This document shows positions 8,642 to 18,488 of a stretch of 64,000 nucleotides of DNA, one piece after another. Within the stretch, counting starts at the first letter, position 1. Each line of letters starts with the position of its first letter. The notes under the pieces were generated by a model. It worked only from the letters and a program-made list of their open reading frames with translations, ran no database searches and was not told the origin of the DNA. Origin of the DNA: an uncultured Caulobacter sp. (GTDB taxonomy: Bacteria > Pseudomonadota > Alphaproteobacteria > Caulobacterales > Caulobacteraceae); the NCBI GenBank assembly GCA_913776195.1, contig CAJYMH010000027.1:1-64000 (forward strand), in the 5' to 3' direction. Made by a program: the position numbers and the translations under genes.

Positions 8642-9271
8642 TCAGCGCCGGTCGAAGGCCAGGCGCGCGGCGAAGGCGATGAACACCGCCCCGGTCAGAC
8701 GATCCAGCGTAGCGATCACCGCCGGCTTTCGCAGGGCCTTGGCCAGCGGACGCGTGGCGGCGATCAACCCAACCGTCCAGAGCAGACCCAGCACGAAGTG
8801 GATGAAGGCCAGCCCGAACATGAAGGGGCCGGCCGCTACGCCGTCCGGCGTGAACTGGGGCAACAGCGAGACATAGAACACGCCGATCTTGGGGTTCAGC
8901 AGGTTGGTCAGCAGGCCCCGGTGCATCCAGGTGAAATCCCCGTCGCCTCGCACCGCGTCAGCGGCCTGCATCTCGAAAGCCTGGCGCGGCTTCAGCAGCA
9001 GTTTCACGCCCAGCCAAAGCAGATAGGCCGCGCCGACCCACTTCAGAACCGCGAACGCGGTCTGCGAGGCGGCGAGCAGCGCGCCCAACCCCACGGCCAC
9101 CGCCGCCCCCCAGATCAGGCAGCCGATGCCGATCCCCAGGCCGGCCAGCATGGCTCTGCGCGCGCCCTCGGTCGCTGCGGTGCGCAGCACCATGGCGGTG
9201 TCCAGACCCGGCGTGGCGGTCAGGACGGCCGCCGCAGCGGTGAAGGCGAGCAGGGATTGGACGACGGTCAT
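8642..9271 (-). CDS. LysE family translocator
   Basis: Membrane exporter of 209 residues in the LysE/RhtB family, which expels amino acids or related metabolites. The signature [14 protein letters not shown] is near residue 19, and [15 protein letters not shown] near residue 130 is the second conserved family block. Six hydrophobic segments are visible. ATG 9271 is chosen because upstream in-frame sequence overlaps the control region of the divergent astB gene and lacks membrane-protein character. The substrate cannot be told from the sequence. The divergent arginine-catabolism gene makes a basic amino acid possible but unproven. Confidence 0.88.
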   Translation of the reverse strand: MTVVQSLLAFTAAAAVLTATPGLDTAMVLRTAATEGARRAMLAGLGIGIGCLIWGAAVAVGLGALLAASQTAFAVLKWVGAAYLLWLGVKLLLKPRQAFEMQAADAVRGDGDFTWMHRGLLTNLLNPKIGVFYVSLLPQFTPDGVAAGPFMFGLAFIHFVLGLLWTVGLIAATRPLAKALRKPAVIATLDRLTGAVFIAFAARLAFDRR

Positions 9272-9380
9272 GGCGACGCTCCGCGTGTGGCGTCGTTCTA
9301 GCAACGCGACGGGGATTCCACACGCCATGAGTGGCGGTCCCCCTCGCCCCGTGGCACAGGTCGGCCAACGACAACAGGCC

Positions 9381-10673
9381 ATGGAGTCGCCGGTGCGGGT
9401 CAGCGAGATCAATTTCGACGGACTGGTCGGGCCGACCCACAACTATGCAGGCCTGTCCCTGGGCAATGTCGCCTCGCAGGGCAATGCGGGCGACGTGTCC
9501 AAGCCTCGCGCCGCCGCGCTGGAAGGTCTGTCGAAGATGCGCCAGCTGATGGCGCTGGGTCTAGAGCAGGGCTTCTTGCCGCCGCACCACCGCCCCGCCG
9601 TCGGGCCGCTGCGAGCGCTGGGCTTTTCGGGGACCGACGTCCAGGTCCTGACTCAGGCCGCGGTCGAGGATCCGGCCCTGCTACGCAACGCCAGCTCGGC
9701 CTCGGCCATGTGGGCGGCCAACGCCGCCACGGTGATCGCCGCCCCCGACAGCGGCGACGGCCGCACGCACCTGGTCGTCGCCAACCTTTCGACCATGCTC
9801 CATCGCGGTTTCGAGCACGAAGAGACCTATCGCACCCTGCGCGCGATCTTCCGCGACGAAGCCCATTTCGCCGTCCACCCCGCCCTGCCCGCCGGCGCGC
9901 ATTTCAGCGACGAGGGCGCGGCCAACCATATGCGCCTGGCGGCTAATCACGGCGCGCGGGGGGTTAATGTCTTCGTCCATGGCGAGGCGCGCGGCGGCCG
10001 CTTTCCGGAACGTCAGCAACGGCGCGCCAGCGAGGCGGTCGCCCGGCTGGGCGGGCTGAGGGGCGGCGATCCAATGTTCGTGCGGCAATCGCTGACGGCG
10101 GTGGAGGCCGGGGCGTTTCACAATGACGTCGTTGCGGTGGCCAATGAGCGGCTGCTCCTGGCTCATCCCGACGCCTTTGAAGACAAGGGCCTGCTCTTCG
10201 ACGTGCTGTCGGCCCGTCTGCCGGACCTGGTCATCGAGGAACCTGACGTCAGCCTGGAGGCGGCGGTCCGCTCCTACCTCTTCAACAGCCAGTTGGTGAC
10301 CCTGCCGGATGGCGACATGGCGCTGATCCTTCCAGCCGAGGCGGAGGCCGAGAACACGGTCTGGACGGCGGTGCAGAAGCTGGTCGACGGCCCCTCGCCG
10401 GTCCGCCGCGCCGTGGTGGTGGACGTGCGCGAAAGCATGCGCAACGGCGGCGGGCCTGCCTGCCTGCGACTGCGCGTTCCCGTACCGGACGCCGCCCGCG
10501 CAGGGATGGACCAGCGCTTCCTGCTGGACGAACGGCGGATCGAGGCGCTGGAGGCTTTGATCGAGGCGGCCTGGCCGGAGGCGATAGCGCCGTCCGACCT
10601 GATCGACCCGGAGCTATGGCTTCACGCCGGAGCCGCCATGGACGCCCTTCGGGTCACCATCCAGAGTTTCTGA
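9381..10673 (+). CDS. astB: N-succinylarginine dihydrolase
   Basis: Second enzyme of the arginine succinyltransferase pathway: N2-succinylarginine to N2-succinylornithine, ammonia and CO2. The 430 residues have the family N-terminus [20 protein letters not shown], a conserved [13 protein letters not shown] block and [15 protein letters not shown] near the C-terminus, where the active-site cysteine lies. ATG 9381 is chosen because it places the start about 10 residues before the conserved [11 protein letters not shown] as in relatives. An in-frame ATG at 9327 is possible. The other ast genes are not adjacent here. Confidence 0.93.
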   Translation: MESPVRVSEINFDGLVGPTHNYAGLSLGNVASQGNAGDVSKPRAAALEGLSKMRQLMALGLEQGFLPPHHRPAVGPLRALGFSGTDVQVLTQAAVEDPALLRNASSASAMWAANAATVIAAPDSGDGRTHLVVANLSTMLHRGFEHEETYRTLRAIFRDEAHFAVHPALPAGAHFSDEGAANHMRLAANHGARGVNVFVHGEARGGRFPERQQRRASEAVARLGGLRGGDPMFVRQSLTAVEAGAFHNDVVAVANERLLLAHPDAFEDKGLLFDVLSARLPDLVIEEPDVSLEAAVRSYLFNSQLVTLPDGDMALILPAEAEAENTVWTAVQKLVDGPSPVRRAVVVDVRESMRNGGGPACLRLRVPVPDAARAGMDQRFLLDERRIEALEALIEAAWPEAIAPSDLIDPELWLHAGAAMDALRVTIQSF

Positions 10674-10680
10674 GCCGCCG

Positions 10681-11289
10681 TCAGGCTGCGGTTTCGCCCG
10701 CCTCGCGCAGGTAGATCGACCGCTTGGGCGCCGACATCACCCGTTGCAGCATCGGCTCGAACGCCTCCAGCGGCATGGACTTGAAGGCCGGATCGAAGGC
10801 CGGCTGATCGTAGATGTGGCAGAACTGAGCGGTCTTCTCGAAGGCCGGATGCCCCCGGAACTGCTCGCGCATATTCCTGTCCAGGCCCAGATGGTCGAAG
10901 AAGTAGTAGCCCTGGAAAATGGCGTGCCGAGCCACCATCCAGTGGTTCTCCTCGGACACGAAGGGCTGAACGATGGCGGCGGCGATGTCGGCGTGGTTTC
11001 GCGGCCCGAGGATGTCGCCGATGTCGTGCAGCAGGGCGCAGACAACGTACTCTTCGTCCTTGCCATCCTGATGGGCGCGGGTGGCGGTCTGAAGGCTGTG
11101 CTCCAGCCGATCCACCGCGAACCCGCCGCAGTCGCCCTGCAACAGCTTCAAGTGCGCGATCAGCCGGGTCGGAAGGTCGCGGCCGAACTCCATGGAGGCG
11201 TTGGCGATGATCGCCCAGTCTTCGGGCGTGCCTTCGGTCATGGCGTGGAACTTGGCCCGCGCTTCGTCGCCGTGATGCCCGTCCGCCAT
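10681..11289 (-). CDS. HD-domain protein, PhnZ/inositol-oxygenase-like
   Basis: A 202-residue predicted metal-dependent HD protein. Likely metal ligands are His64 (DRLEHSLQTA), the HD pair His88-Asp89 (LLHDIGDIL), His99, His116 and His122. This arrangement resembles the COG4341/PhnZ group, whose best-known member is a di-iron oxygenase cleaving 2-amino-1-hydroxyethylphosphonate. Many relatives are annotated only as HD phosphohydrolases. No phosphonate genes are nearby. ATG 11289 is preferred over the longer reading at 11349 because conservation begins after it. The gene converges on astB. Oxygenase versus hydrolase activity is undecided. Confidence 0.75.
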   Translation of the reverse strand: MADGHHGDEARAKFHAMTEGTPEDWAIIANASMEFGRDLPTRLIAHLKLLQGDCGGFAVDRLEHSLQTATRAHQDGKDEEYVVCALLHDIGDILGPRNHADIAAAIVQPFVSEENHWMVARHAIFQGYYFFDHLGLDRNMREQFRGHPAFEKTAQFCHIYDQPAFDPAFKSMPLEAFEPMLQRVMSAPKRSIYLREAGETAA

Positions 11290-11412
11290 GGCCCGCTTCC
11301 TCATACGGTTGTTTGAGGCAAGGTTGCGCCCGATGACGGAAGGCGTCAACGCGCCTTGCGGCCCGACGCCGATCCGCTATGTTCCGCCTCCGCCGGGCGC
11401 GCCCCGGCCGAT

Positions 11413-11487
11413 GCGGCCGTAGTTCAGAGGTAGAACGTCAGCTTCCCAAGCTGAATGTCGGGGGTTCGATTCCCCCCGGCCGCTCCA
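11413..11487 (+). tRNA. tRNA-Gly (anticodon CCC)
   Basis: A complete cloverleaf. The acceptor stem GCGGCCG (11413-11419) pairs with CGGCCGC (11477-11483). The D-arm contains GTTC-AGAGGTA-GAAC. The anticodon stem TCAGC/GCTGA holds loop TTCCCAA, giving anticodon CCC. The T-arm is GGGGG-TTCGATT-CCCCC. The discriminator T is followed by an encoded CCA. It reads GGG glycine codons, frequent in such GC-rich DNA. Confidence 0.97.
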
Positions 11488-11806
11488 AAATCTTCTGCAT
11501 TTACAACACACACCGCCTCGCTCCTCAGGGAGGAGTGCGACATTGGCGCATCATGTTGCGCTCTCTGGGCATCACGCCCGGCTTTAAGCGCACGATGACG
11601 ATGATCGGCGCATCATAGTGTCGGCAATCACCCCCTCACCTCACCACCCTCGGTTCGCGGACCAGTGATCACGCTGGCTCGTCGGCCTGTTTCCACAGGC
11701 CGCGGAGCGCCGACACCCGGGGGTCGCGGACGGCGCGCCTCATCAGAACGATCCGGTTCTCAATTGGGGGCACGCCGTCTCAACGCGGCTGCTGGAGGAT
11801 AAGAAT
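11488..11806 (+). other. Gene-free leader between tRNA-Gly and the TonB receptor
   Basis: No convincing coding frame is seen in these 319 bases. A perfect hairpin, GGCCTGT-TTCC-ACAGGCC (11684-11701), has no T tract and lies about 105 bases ahead of the receptor start. A GGAGGA ribosome site is at the 3' end. I see no conserved core of a cobalamin or other known riboswitch. Confidence 0.4.
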
Positions 11807-14767
11807 TTGACTTACAAGTCCACGCGCGAGCGCCTGCTCGCGTCATCGATGATTTGCGGCGCGGCGTTTCTCGCCATGTCCACCACGGCGGCCTATGCGC
11901 AGGATGACACCGCGATCGAAGAGATCGTCGTCACCGGCTCGCGCATCGCACGTCCCGACCTCGTCTCCTCCAGCCCGATCGCGACGGTCGGCGAGCAGGA
12001 ACTGAAGCAGTCGGGCATCGTCAACACCGAGAACCTGCTCAACACTCTGCCGCAGGCTGTTCCGGGCGTGACCTCCACCGTGAACAACGGTTCGGGCGGC
12101 GCGGCGACCGTGAACCTGCGCGGCCTCGGCGCCAACCGCACCCTGGTGCTGGTGGACGGCAAGCGTCAAACTCCGACCAGCCAAACCGGCACGGTCGATC
12201 TGAACCTGATCCCGCCGGCCCTGATCCGCAGCGTGGAGGTCGTCACCGGCGGCGCTTCGGCGGTTTACGGCTCGGACGCCGTTTCCGGCGTCGTCAACTT
12301 CGTGCTGAAGCGCGACTTCGAAGGCTTCCAGTTCACCGCTGGTTATCAGAACACCGACGACCTGGACGCTCCGATCTATTCGGTAGACGCCACCGTCGGC
12401 GCCAATTTCGCGGACGACAAGGGCAACGTGGTCCTGTCGCTGGGCTACAATGATCGCGAGCCTCTGACCCAAGGCAAGCGCGGCGGACTGCTGGGCTTCG
12501 CCTACGCCGATCCAACCACCGCGCAGTACAATGCCGGTTTCGCGGACCGACTGCTCCGCAGCGGCTCCGCTTCACAGGAAGACGGCACCGTCGCCGGCTA
12601 CAATACCGGCACTCGTCCGCTGAATCTGCCGGGCGGCGCGGGCACCGCTTCCGATGTGGCCCTGTTCACAGCGGACGGCGGCGTCCGTTTGTTCAACCCC
12701 ACCAACGACAGCTACAATTTCGCGCCGCTCAACTACATGCAAACGCCGCAAGAGCGTTATTCGGTCACGGCGCTGGGCCACTACGAGATCGCGCCGGGCA
12801 TCGAGGCCTTCGCGAAGGGTAACTTCGTCTATTCAGCCGTCACCCTGCAGTTGGCCGAAACCCCGATCGGCAACCGCATCTACCGCTTCACCCTGGACAA
12901 CAACCCGTTCCTGAGCGCGGCCGCCAAGGCGTCGCTGAACGGCCTGGGCAGCACGGCCGCCTACACTATCCCGTCCTCATCCCCGGCCGCGGGAACCTAT
13001 ACCGACGTGGACAACGACGGCGACGGCATCTTCGACGCCGTCACCGGGGTGTTCAACCGCCGCCTGACCGAGGTCGGCCCGCGGATCAACGAGTTCAACT
13101 TCTACGGCTTCCAGACCCAGCTGGGCCTGCGCGGCGATCTGAACTTCATCAACGGCTCCTGGGAGACGTACATTCAGTACGGCAACACCCACGGCAGCCA
13201 GTCGCTGCTCGGCGACACCAGCCAGGCCCGCATCCAGCAGGGCTTGCTGCTGAACGCCGCCGGCACGGGCTGCCTTGATCCGTCAGGCGGCTGCGTACCG
13301 ATCAACCTGTTCGGCCGCGGCAAGATGTCGGCCGCCGCCGCCAACTTCATCAAGACCCGCATCGGCTCCTCGCAGGACTACGAACAGCTGATCGCCTCGG
13401 CTTTCTTCGCGGGTAATACCGAGAACTTCCTGAAGCTGCCGGCCGGCGGCGTCGGCTTCGCCATCGGTTCCGAGTACCGCTACGAAGGCTTCGACTTCCG
13501 GCCGTCGCAGGATCTGGCCACGGGCAACCTGACCGGCTTCAACGCTTCTCCGCCGGTCTCGGGCGACTTTGACGTCTACGAACTGTACGGCGAAATGCTT
13601 GTTCCGGTCCTGAAGGACCTGCCCTTCGCCAAGTCTGTGAACCTCGAACTGGCAGGCCGTCTGTCCGACTACTCGTCGCAGGACAAGGTCACCAAGACCT
13701 ACAAGATCGCCGGTGATTGGGCGATCAATGACGACCTGCGTCTGCGCGCCTCGTACAACCGCGCGGTTCGCGCTCCGTCGGTGGGTGAACTGTTCGCGCC
13801 GCCGAGCAACAGCTTCCCGACCTCGACCGACCCCTGCTCGTCGCGCGGCGCGCCGAACGCCCAAGTCCGCCAAGCCTGCATCAACTCGGGTGTGGCCGCC
13901 AACCTCGTGGGAACGTTCAACGCCAACACCCAGACCCAGTCTCAGGTGGGCGGCAACCCGAACCTGTCACCGGAAGTGGCCGACACTTTCACCGCAGGCT
14001 TCGTCTATCAGCCGTCGTTTATTCCCCGCCTGGCGATCACCTTCGACTATTTCGATATCAAGATCAGCGAGGCCATCGCTTCGTTCGGCGGCGGCACCGC
14101 CAATGTGATGAACGTCTGCTACAGCGCGGCGGTGAACGGCAATCCGAACTCGCCCTACTGCCGGGCGATCTCGCGTCTGCCGAACGGGTCGATCAACTTC
14201 GTCTCCACCATCAACTTCAATCAGGCCGAGGTTACGACTCAAGGCCTGGATATCGGGGTGACCTATCGCTTCGACCTGGCGGACATCGGCATGCCGGATT
14301 GGGGCGGCGTTTCGGTCAAATCGCTCTACACCAACACTTGGGACGTGACGACGGTGCCGGACGCCAACTCCGCTCCGATCAAGTGCGCCGACAGGTACGG
14401 CGTGTCGTGCGGCAACGGCCCGATCCCAGGCAACCCCGCCCCGCGCCACAAGCTGCGCACCGCTGTCAATTGGTCGTATGAAAACTACGGTTTGAACCTG
14501 GTGTGGAACTATATCGATGACGTCATCGACGATAATGGCGACGGCCTGCGTCGCGTCGTCGAATACATCGGCGCCAAGAACTACATCGACCTGTCGGCCG
14601 ACTGGCGGGCCACGGAACACGTCTCCTTCACCGGCGGCGTCCGCAACCTGACCCAGGAAAAGTATCCGATCATGGGCGGCAACGGCTCCCCGTCCAACGG
14701 CGGCTACCCGGCGGTCTACGACGTGCTGGGTCGGATGTTCTTCATCAACGCTTCGCTGAAGTACTAG
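11807..14767 (+). CDS. TonB-dependent outer-membrane receptor
   Basis: Large 986-residue outer-membrane transporter powered by TonB-ExbB-ExbD. A signal peptide ends near residue 31 (TTAAYAQ). The mature N-terminus carries EEIVVTGSRIARP, typical of the Caulobacterales/Xanthomonadales receptor class. The plug domain spans about residues 55-170 with LRGLGANRTLVLVDGKR and GGASAVYGSDAVSGVVNF. A beta-barrel of about 800 residues ends in the aromatic strand FFINASLKY. The start is TTG 11807 with GGAGGA about 8 bases upstream. It is monocistronic with its own terminator. This subclass often imports plant- or peptide-derived substrates, but the ligand is not identifiable here. Confidence 0.95.
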   Translation: MTYKSTRERLLASSMICGAAFLAMSTTAAYAQDDTAIEEIVVTGSRIARPDLVSSSPIATVGEQELKQSGIVNTENLLNTLPQAVPGVTSTVNNGSGGAATVNLRGLGANRTLVLVDGKRQTPTSQTGTVDLNLIPPALIRSVEVVTGGASAVYGSDAVSGVVNFVLKRDFEGFQFTAGYQNTDDLDAPIYSVDATVGANFADDKGNVVLSLGYNDREPLTQGKRGGLLGFAYADPTTAQYNAGFADRLLRSGSASQEDGTVAGYNTGTRPLNLPGGAGTASDVALFTADGGVRLFNPTNDSYNFAPLNYMQTPQERYSVTALGHYEIAPGIEAFAKGNFVYSAVTLQLAETPIGNRIYRFTLDNNPFLSAAAKASLNGLGSTAAYTIPSSSPAAGTYTDVDNDGDGIFDAVTGVFNRRLTEVGPRINEFNFYGFQTQLGLRGDLNFINGSWETYIQYGNTHGSQSLLGDTSQARIQQGLLLNAAGTGCLDPSGGCVPINLFGRGKMSAAAANFIKTRIGSSQDYEQLIASAFFAGNTENFLKLPAGGVGFAIGSEYRYEGFDFRPSQDLATGNLTGFNASPPVSGDFDVYELYGEMLVPVLKDLPFAKSVNLELAGRLSDYSSQDKVTKTYKIAGDWAINDDLRLRASYNRAVRAPSVGELFAPPSNSFPTSTDPCSSRGAPNAQVRQACINSGVAANLVGTFNANTQTQSQVGGNPNLSPEVADTFTAGFVYQPSFIPRLAITFDYFDIKISEAIASFGGGTANVMNVCYSAAVNGNPNSPYCRAISRLPNGSINFVSTINFNQAEVTTQGLDIGVTYRFDLADIGMPDWGGVSVKSLYTNTWDVTTVPDANSAPIKCADRYGVSCGNGPIPGNPAPRHKLRTAVNWSYENYGLNLVWNYIDDVIDDNGDGLRRVVEYIGAKNYIDLSADWRATEHVSFTGGVRNLTQEKYPIMGGNGSPSNGGYPAVYDVLGRMFFINASLKY

Positions 14768-14794
14768 GCGACGCGCGGCCAGCCTTGTGCTGAA

Positions 14795-14825
14795 GGGCGG
14801 CGAGCTTCGGTTCGCCGCCCTTTTT
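14795..14825 (+). terminator. Rho-independent terminator of the TonB receptor gene
   Basis: GGGCGGCGA (14795-14803) pairs with TCGCCGCCC (14812-14820) around a short loop and is followed by TTTTT. Confidence 0.88.
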
Positions 14826-14866
14826 CTATGCCCGGCGCCAGGTTGTTCACCGGATCAGGGCGCACA

Positions 14867-14898
14867 AACAAAAACGCCGCCGGCAGGACCGGCGGCGT
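14867..14898 (-). terminator. Rho-independent terminator of the AraC gene
   Basis: On the minus strand, ACGCCGCCGG and its complement (14874-14883 with 14889-14898) form a 10-bp stem with a 5-base loop. The run of A on the plus strand at 14871-14874 gives T residues after the stem. Confidence 0.82.
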
Positions 14899-14920
14899 AG
14901 GCGCGGGGATGTCGGGTTCG

Positions 14921-15910
14921 TCAGCGCGTGGCTTGGCGAGCGCAGTCCGAAGGGGTCATGCCGAAGCGCAAGCGGAAGGCCCGCGTGAAGTGCGAGGTGT
15001 TCTCGTAGCCGCAGGCGACCGCCACCTCCATCACCGTCCGCGCCCCGGTCCGCAGCAACTGATAGGCCCGGTCGAGGCGCCGGTTGATCAGGTGCTTCAC
15101 CGGCGAGACGCCGGTGGACTGGCGAAAGCGCCGCGCGAAGTGGAAACGGCTGAGACCGACGGCGGAGGCCAGCTCCGACAGGGTCAGGTTTCCGTCGATG
15201 CTCTGGTCGATCAGTTCCAGCGCCCGCGCCAGTTGCCTGGGCGCCAGGCCGCGAGCGCGGTCGATGGCCGAGCCCTCGGCATCCGTGCAGATTTCCGCCA
15301 CCCGCGCCAGAATGCTGGTGGCGAACCACTCGGCGAAGACGGCGCCCTTGGGCCAGCCGCGCTCGGCCTCCTCGACCAGTTGGGTGAACAAGCCCTCGAG
15401 GACCGCGTCACCCACCTGCAGGCGAGACCGGATTTGCGGGCGCTTGCCAACGCCCAACTTGGCCAGGGCGTCCTCAACCTCCTGCGAACCGAAGTGCAGG
15501 AAGTGACCCACAGGCCGGGTCGCCCATTCGATCTCCATGAAGGAGCCGGTGGCGAAGACCGTGACCTCTCCATCGCGCAAAGCGCCGCGGAAGCGGTGGC
15601 CGTCGCAGCGGAACTCGCCCAGCTTCAGCGGACTGCTGCGGATCAGACAAAGCCCCGGCCAGACGGCCGTGCGCCGGTCGCCCGCGACTCCCTTCACGCT
15701 GGTGAGCTCAAATCCCTCGACACCCGAAGGCGTGAGGTTAGTCGCCTCGTAGTCGCCCAGAGTGGCGGAAAGGATCTGTTCGGTGCGCGGGCGGACCTTG
15801 GACACGATCTCCGCGTCCGACGTACGGCCAGCCTCTTCGGCCAGCAGGCCGCCGGAGATTGCTTCTCTCTCATCCCGGGCAGCGATCGTGTACCCGGGGA
15901 AAACAGACAT
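14921..15910 (-). CDS. AraC family transcriptional regulator
   Basis: Regulator of 329 residues with a C-terminal AraC/XylS DNA-binding domain at about 228-325. Its two helix-turn-helix units are LTLSELASAVGLSRFHFARRFRQSTGVSP and TVMEVAVACGYENTSHFTRAFRLRFGMTP, with HLINRRLDRAYQLL linking them. The N-terminal 200 residues resemble no ligand domain I recognise. ATG 15910 is preferred to TTG 15934. The gene is divergent from the hybrid histidine kinase, separated by an AT-rich region with a 14-bp palindrome. Inducer and targets are unknown. Confidence 0.9.
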   Translation of the reverse strand: MSVFPGYTIAARDEREAISGGLLAEEAGRTSDAEIVSKVRPRTEQILSATLGDYEATNLTPSGVEGFELTSVKGVAGDRRTAVWPGLCLIRSSPLKLGEFRCDGHRFRGALRDGEVTVFATGSFMEIEWATRPVGHFLHFGSQEVEDALAKLGVGKRPQIRSRLQVGDAVLEGLFTQLVEEAERGWPKGAVFAEWFATSILARVAEICTDAEGSAIDRARGLAPRQLARALELIDQSIDGNLTLSELASAVGLSRFHFARRFRQSTGVSPVKHLINRRLDRAYQLLRTGARTVMEVAVACGYENTSHFTRAFRLRFGMTPSDCARQATR

Positions 15911-15943
15911 TGACTGCGTCAAATGCAAACCCAATCACTTCGC

Positions 15944-15957
15944 ATATGAATTCATAT
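15944..15957. promoter_or_regulatory. AT-rich 14-bp palindrome between AraC gene and kinase gene
   Basis: ATATGAATTCATAT is a perfect palindrome in a strongly AT-rich patch between two divergent genes, 34 bases upstream of the AraC start codon. A binding site or promoter element is inferred. AraC proteins more often bind direct repeats, so the binder may be another factor. Confidence 0.35.
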
Positions 15958-16131
15958 ATGAAGCCACAATCATAGCGCGTCAACTTGGCGCGAGATTCCA
16001 GGCGTTCGATATCAAGATTTATGGGTCCGCCGTGGTGTCGCCCTCTCTGGGCAAAAGGGTCGCAGCGGCTTTGAACGCTTGGGAAAAATCGCGCCTTGCG
16101 TGTAGCCTTCAGCGTCAAGACGAGATGAGCC

Positions 16132-18453
16132 GTGCCAAGAACTCTCAAGGACAGCCCTGACAGAAACGCCAGCGCGGCGCGGCTGGTCCAATTGGCGGAG
16201 ACCCTGGCCGGTGTCGGTCATTGGCGCCTGGATCTGCGCACCAACAAGGTCGAGTGGTCAGACCAGGTCTATCGCATCCACGGCGTCGACCCCGACAGCT
16301 TCGATCCCAATATCGACGCGGCCATCGACGCCTATCACCCCGACGACCGCGCCCAGGTCGTCGCGATGTTGGAGCGTGCGCGGACGACAGACGAACCCTA
16401 TGCCGCGACCTTGCGCCTTCGCCGACTGTCGGACGGCGAGGAGCGCATCGTCTCCATACGCTCGGCTGTGGAGACAGACCCGGCGGACGGCAAGACGGTG
16501 GCGGTGTTCGGCGTCTTCCAAGACATCACCGAGCAGCAATCTGCTCTAGAGAGGGCTGAGACCAATGAGCGGCGCTATCGGCTGCTGTCCGATAACGCCA
16601 CCGACGTCATCGCCATTTACCGGCCGGATTCAATCTTCACCTACCTGTCGCCTTCAGCCTATTCGCTGCTGGGCTATCGGCCGGAGGAGATGATCGGCCG
16701 CTCGACCTACACCATCATCGATCCGCTCGATCAGACCCGGGTGTCCCGCGAATTCGCCGCCTATATCCAGGCGGGCCCGAACGCGCCGCCTACGCGGATC
16801 GAGTATCGCGGCGTCCACAAGGACGGGCGCCGCATTTGGGTGGAGGCTCATCCCCGCACCCTGTTTGACCAGAACGGCCAACTCATCGAACTGCACGACG
16901 TGGTCCGCGATATCAGCCAGCGCAAGGAGGCGGAGGCCAAGCTGGAGGAGAGCGAGCGCCGCTACCGGCTGATCGCCGAGAACGCCACGGACCTGATCGT
17001 CCGCATGGGCCCGGACGGCACTATTCTCTACTGCTCTCCCGCCTGCCGGCAGCTGGGCTTCGAGCCACACGAACTCACCGGCCGCAACCTGCTGGACGGG
17101 GTGCACGCGGACGAGCGTGAGAAGGCGCGCACCAATCTCCAGGCGTTGTTCGCCGGAGAACCCGTGGACATCGACGCCGCCCGCCAGCACCGGGTGCGCA
17201 CGAAGGATGGCCGCTGGGTCTGGCTGGAGGGCGCCCCGTCGATCGTCCGTGACGAGCATGGCAAGCCCGTCGAGGTGGTCAACGTCCTGCGCGACGTCAC
17301 CGCTCGCATCCAGATGGAGAGCGATCTGCGCCATGCCAAGGTGCAGGCGGACGCCGCAGCGGCGGCCAAGGCGGACTTCCTGGCCACCATGAGCCATGAG
17401 ATCCGCACGCCCCTGACCAGCGTGATCGGCTTTTCGCGCCTGCTGAACGAGATGGAAGGGCTGACTGAATCCGCCCGCCACTTCGCCGGCCGCATAAGCC
17501 GCGCCAGCCAGAGCCTGCTGGCCCTGATCAACGACATTTTGGACTATTCAAAGCTCGAAGCCGGCCAAGTGGCGATCCATCGTCAGCCGACCCAGACCCG
17601 CACCTTCCTGTCCGACATCCATGACATGTTCGCCTCACAGGCGGCGGCCCGGGGGCTGGAGTTGAGCCTCACCGTGGATCAGGCCGCCCCGGCGGAGATC
17701 AACATCGACCCCGATCGTCTGCGTCAGGTCCTGGTCAACCTGATCGGCAACGCGGTGAAGTTCACCGAGACCGGGCGCGTCGATATCGACGCCGATTGGG
17801 AGCCGCAGAGCCAGGCGGTGATCGTGTCGGTGCGCGACACCGGCGCCGGCATTCCCGAGGACAAGCTGGTCAACCTGTTCAAGCGCTTCTCGCAGGTGGA
17901 CGGCACATCGACCCGCAAGCATGGGGGGACGGGTCTGGGTCTGGCGATCTGCAAAGGCCTCGTAGAAGCCATGGGCGGAAAGATCGGAGTCGACAGCGTG
18001 GAGAACGAAGGCTCCCGCTTCTGGTTTGTTCTGCCCGCCGGCTTAGGACTGACCGACGATTTCACGCCGTCGGATATCCGCTTCGACGCCGACGCCCGCA
18101 TCCTGGTGGTGGACGACCACGAGCCGAACCGCGCGCTAGTCCGCACCCTTCTCGTACCGTACGGCGTCGCCGTGGACGAGGCGGTGGATGGCGAGATGGC
18201 CACGGCCATGGCGATGAGCACGCCTTACGCCGCGATCATCATGGACATGCACATGCCGACCATGAACGGCCAGAAGGCGGCACAGGCGATCAAGAAGGAA
18301 GGCGAAAGCCGCGACGCGCCGATCCTGGCCTTTTCCGGCGACCGGCGAGTGACGGCGACGGCGGAATCTGGCTTCGACGGACGCCTGGATAAACCGATTT
18401 CAGGCGCGGCGCTGCTGACGGCCCTGCGCGACGCCCTGTCCAATCGCGACTGA
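16132..18453 (+). CDS. Three-PAS hybrid histidine kinase with C-terminal receiver
   Basis: Cytoplasmic hybrid sensor kinase of 773 residues with no membrane helix. Three PAS/PAC units lie at about 18-135, 145-265 and 274-393. The HisKA domain has phospho-acceptor His422 in SHEIRTP. The HATPase domain shows the N-box NLIGNAVKF (about 536-544), DTGAGIP (569-575) and GGTGLGLAI (598-606). The receiver domain has the acidic pair Asp661-Asp662, phospho-acceptor Asp705 and Lys754. All catalytic residues are present. The start is GTG 16132. No partner response regulator is adjacent, and the PAS ligand is unknown. The gene is divergent from the AraC regulator. Confidence 0.93.
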   Translation: MPRTLKDSPDRNASAARLVQLAETLAGVGHWRLDLRTNKVEWSDQVYRIHGVDPDSFDPNIDAAIDAYHPDDRAQVVAMLERARTTDEPYAATLRLRRLSDGEERIVSIRSAVETDPADGKTVAVFGVFQDITEQQSALERAETNERRYRLLSDNATDVIAIYRPDSIFTYLSPSAYSLLGYRPEEMIGRSTYTIIDPLDQTRVSREFAAYIQAGPNAPPTRIEYRGVHKDGRRIWVEAHPRTLFDQNGQLIELHDVVRDISQRKEAEAKLEESERRYRLIAENATDLIVRMGPDGTILYCSPACRQLGFEPHELTGRNLLDGVHADEREKARTNLQALFAGEPVDIDAARQHRVRTKDGRWVWLEGAPSIVRDEHGKPVEVVNVLRDVTARIQMESDLRHAKVQADAAAAAKADFLATMSHEIRTPLTSVIGFSRLLNEMEGLTESARHFAGRISRASQSLLALINDILDYSKLEAGQVAIHRQPTQTRTFLSDIHDMFASQAAARGLELSLTVDQAAPAEINIDPDRLRQVLVNLIGNAVKFTETGRVDIDADWEPQSQAVIVSVRDTGAGIPEDKLVNLFKRFSQVDGTSTRKHGGTGLGLAICKGLVEAMGGKIGVDSVENEGSRFWFVLPAGLGLTDDFTPSDIRFDADARILVVDDHEPNRALVRTLLVPYGVAVDEAVDGEMATAMAMSTPYAAIIMDMHMPTMNGQKAAQAIKKEGESRDAPILAFSGDRRVTATAESGFDGRLDKPISGAALLTALRDALSNRD

Positions 18454-18455
18454 TG

Positions 18456-18488
18456 AAAAAGAATGGGCGGCGCAGGACAGCGCCGCCC
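18456..18488 (-). terminator. Leftward Rho-independent terminator
   Basis: GGGCGGCGC (18465-18473) pairs with GCGCCGCCC (18480-18488). The A-rich run 18456-18460 gives T residues on the minus strand only, so it ends leftward transcription. The nearest minus-strand gene ends 330 bases away at 18819, so a shorter transcript may use it. Confidence 0.65.

Noticed and set aside
9327..9380. Earlier ATG for astB at 9327
   Set aside because: It adds residues not seen before the conserved [11 protein letters not shown] in the family and has a poorer ribosome site; ATG 9381 is preferred though not proven.
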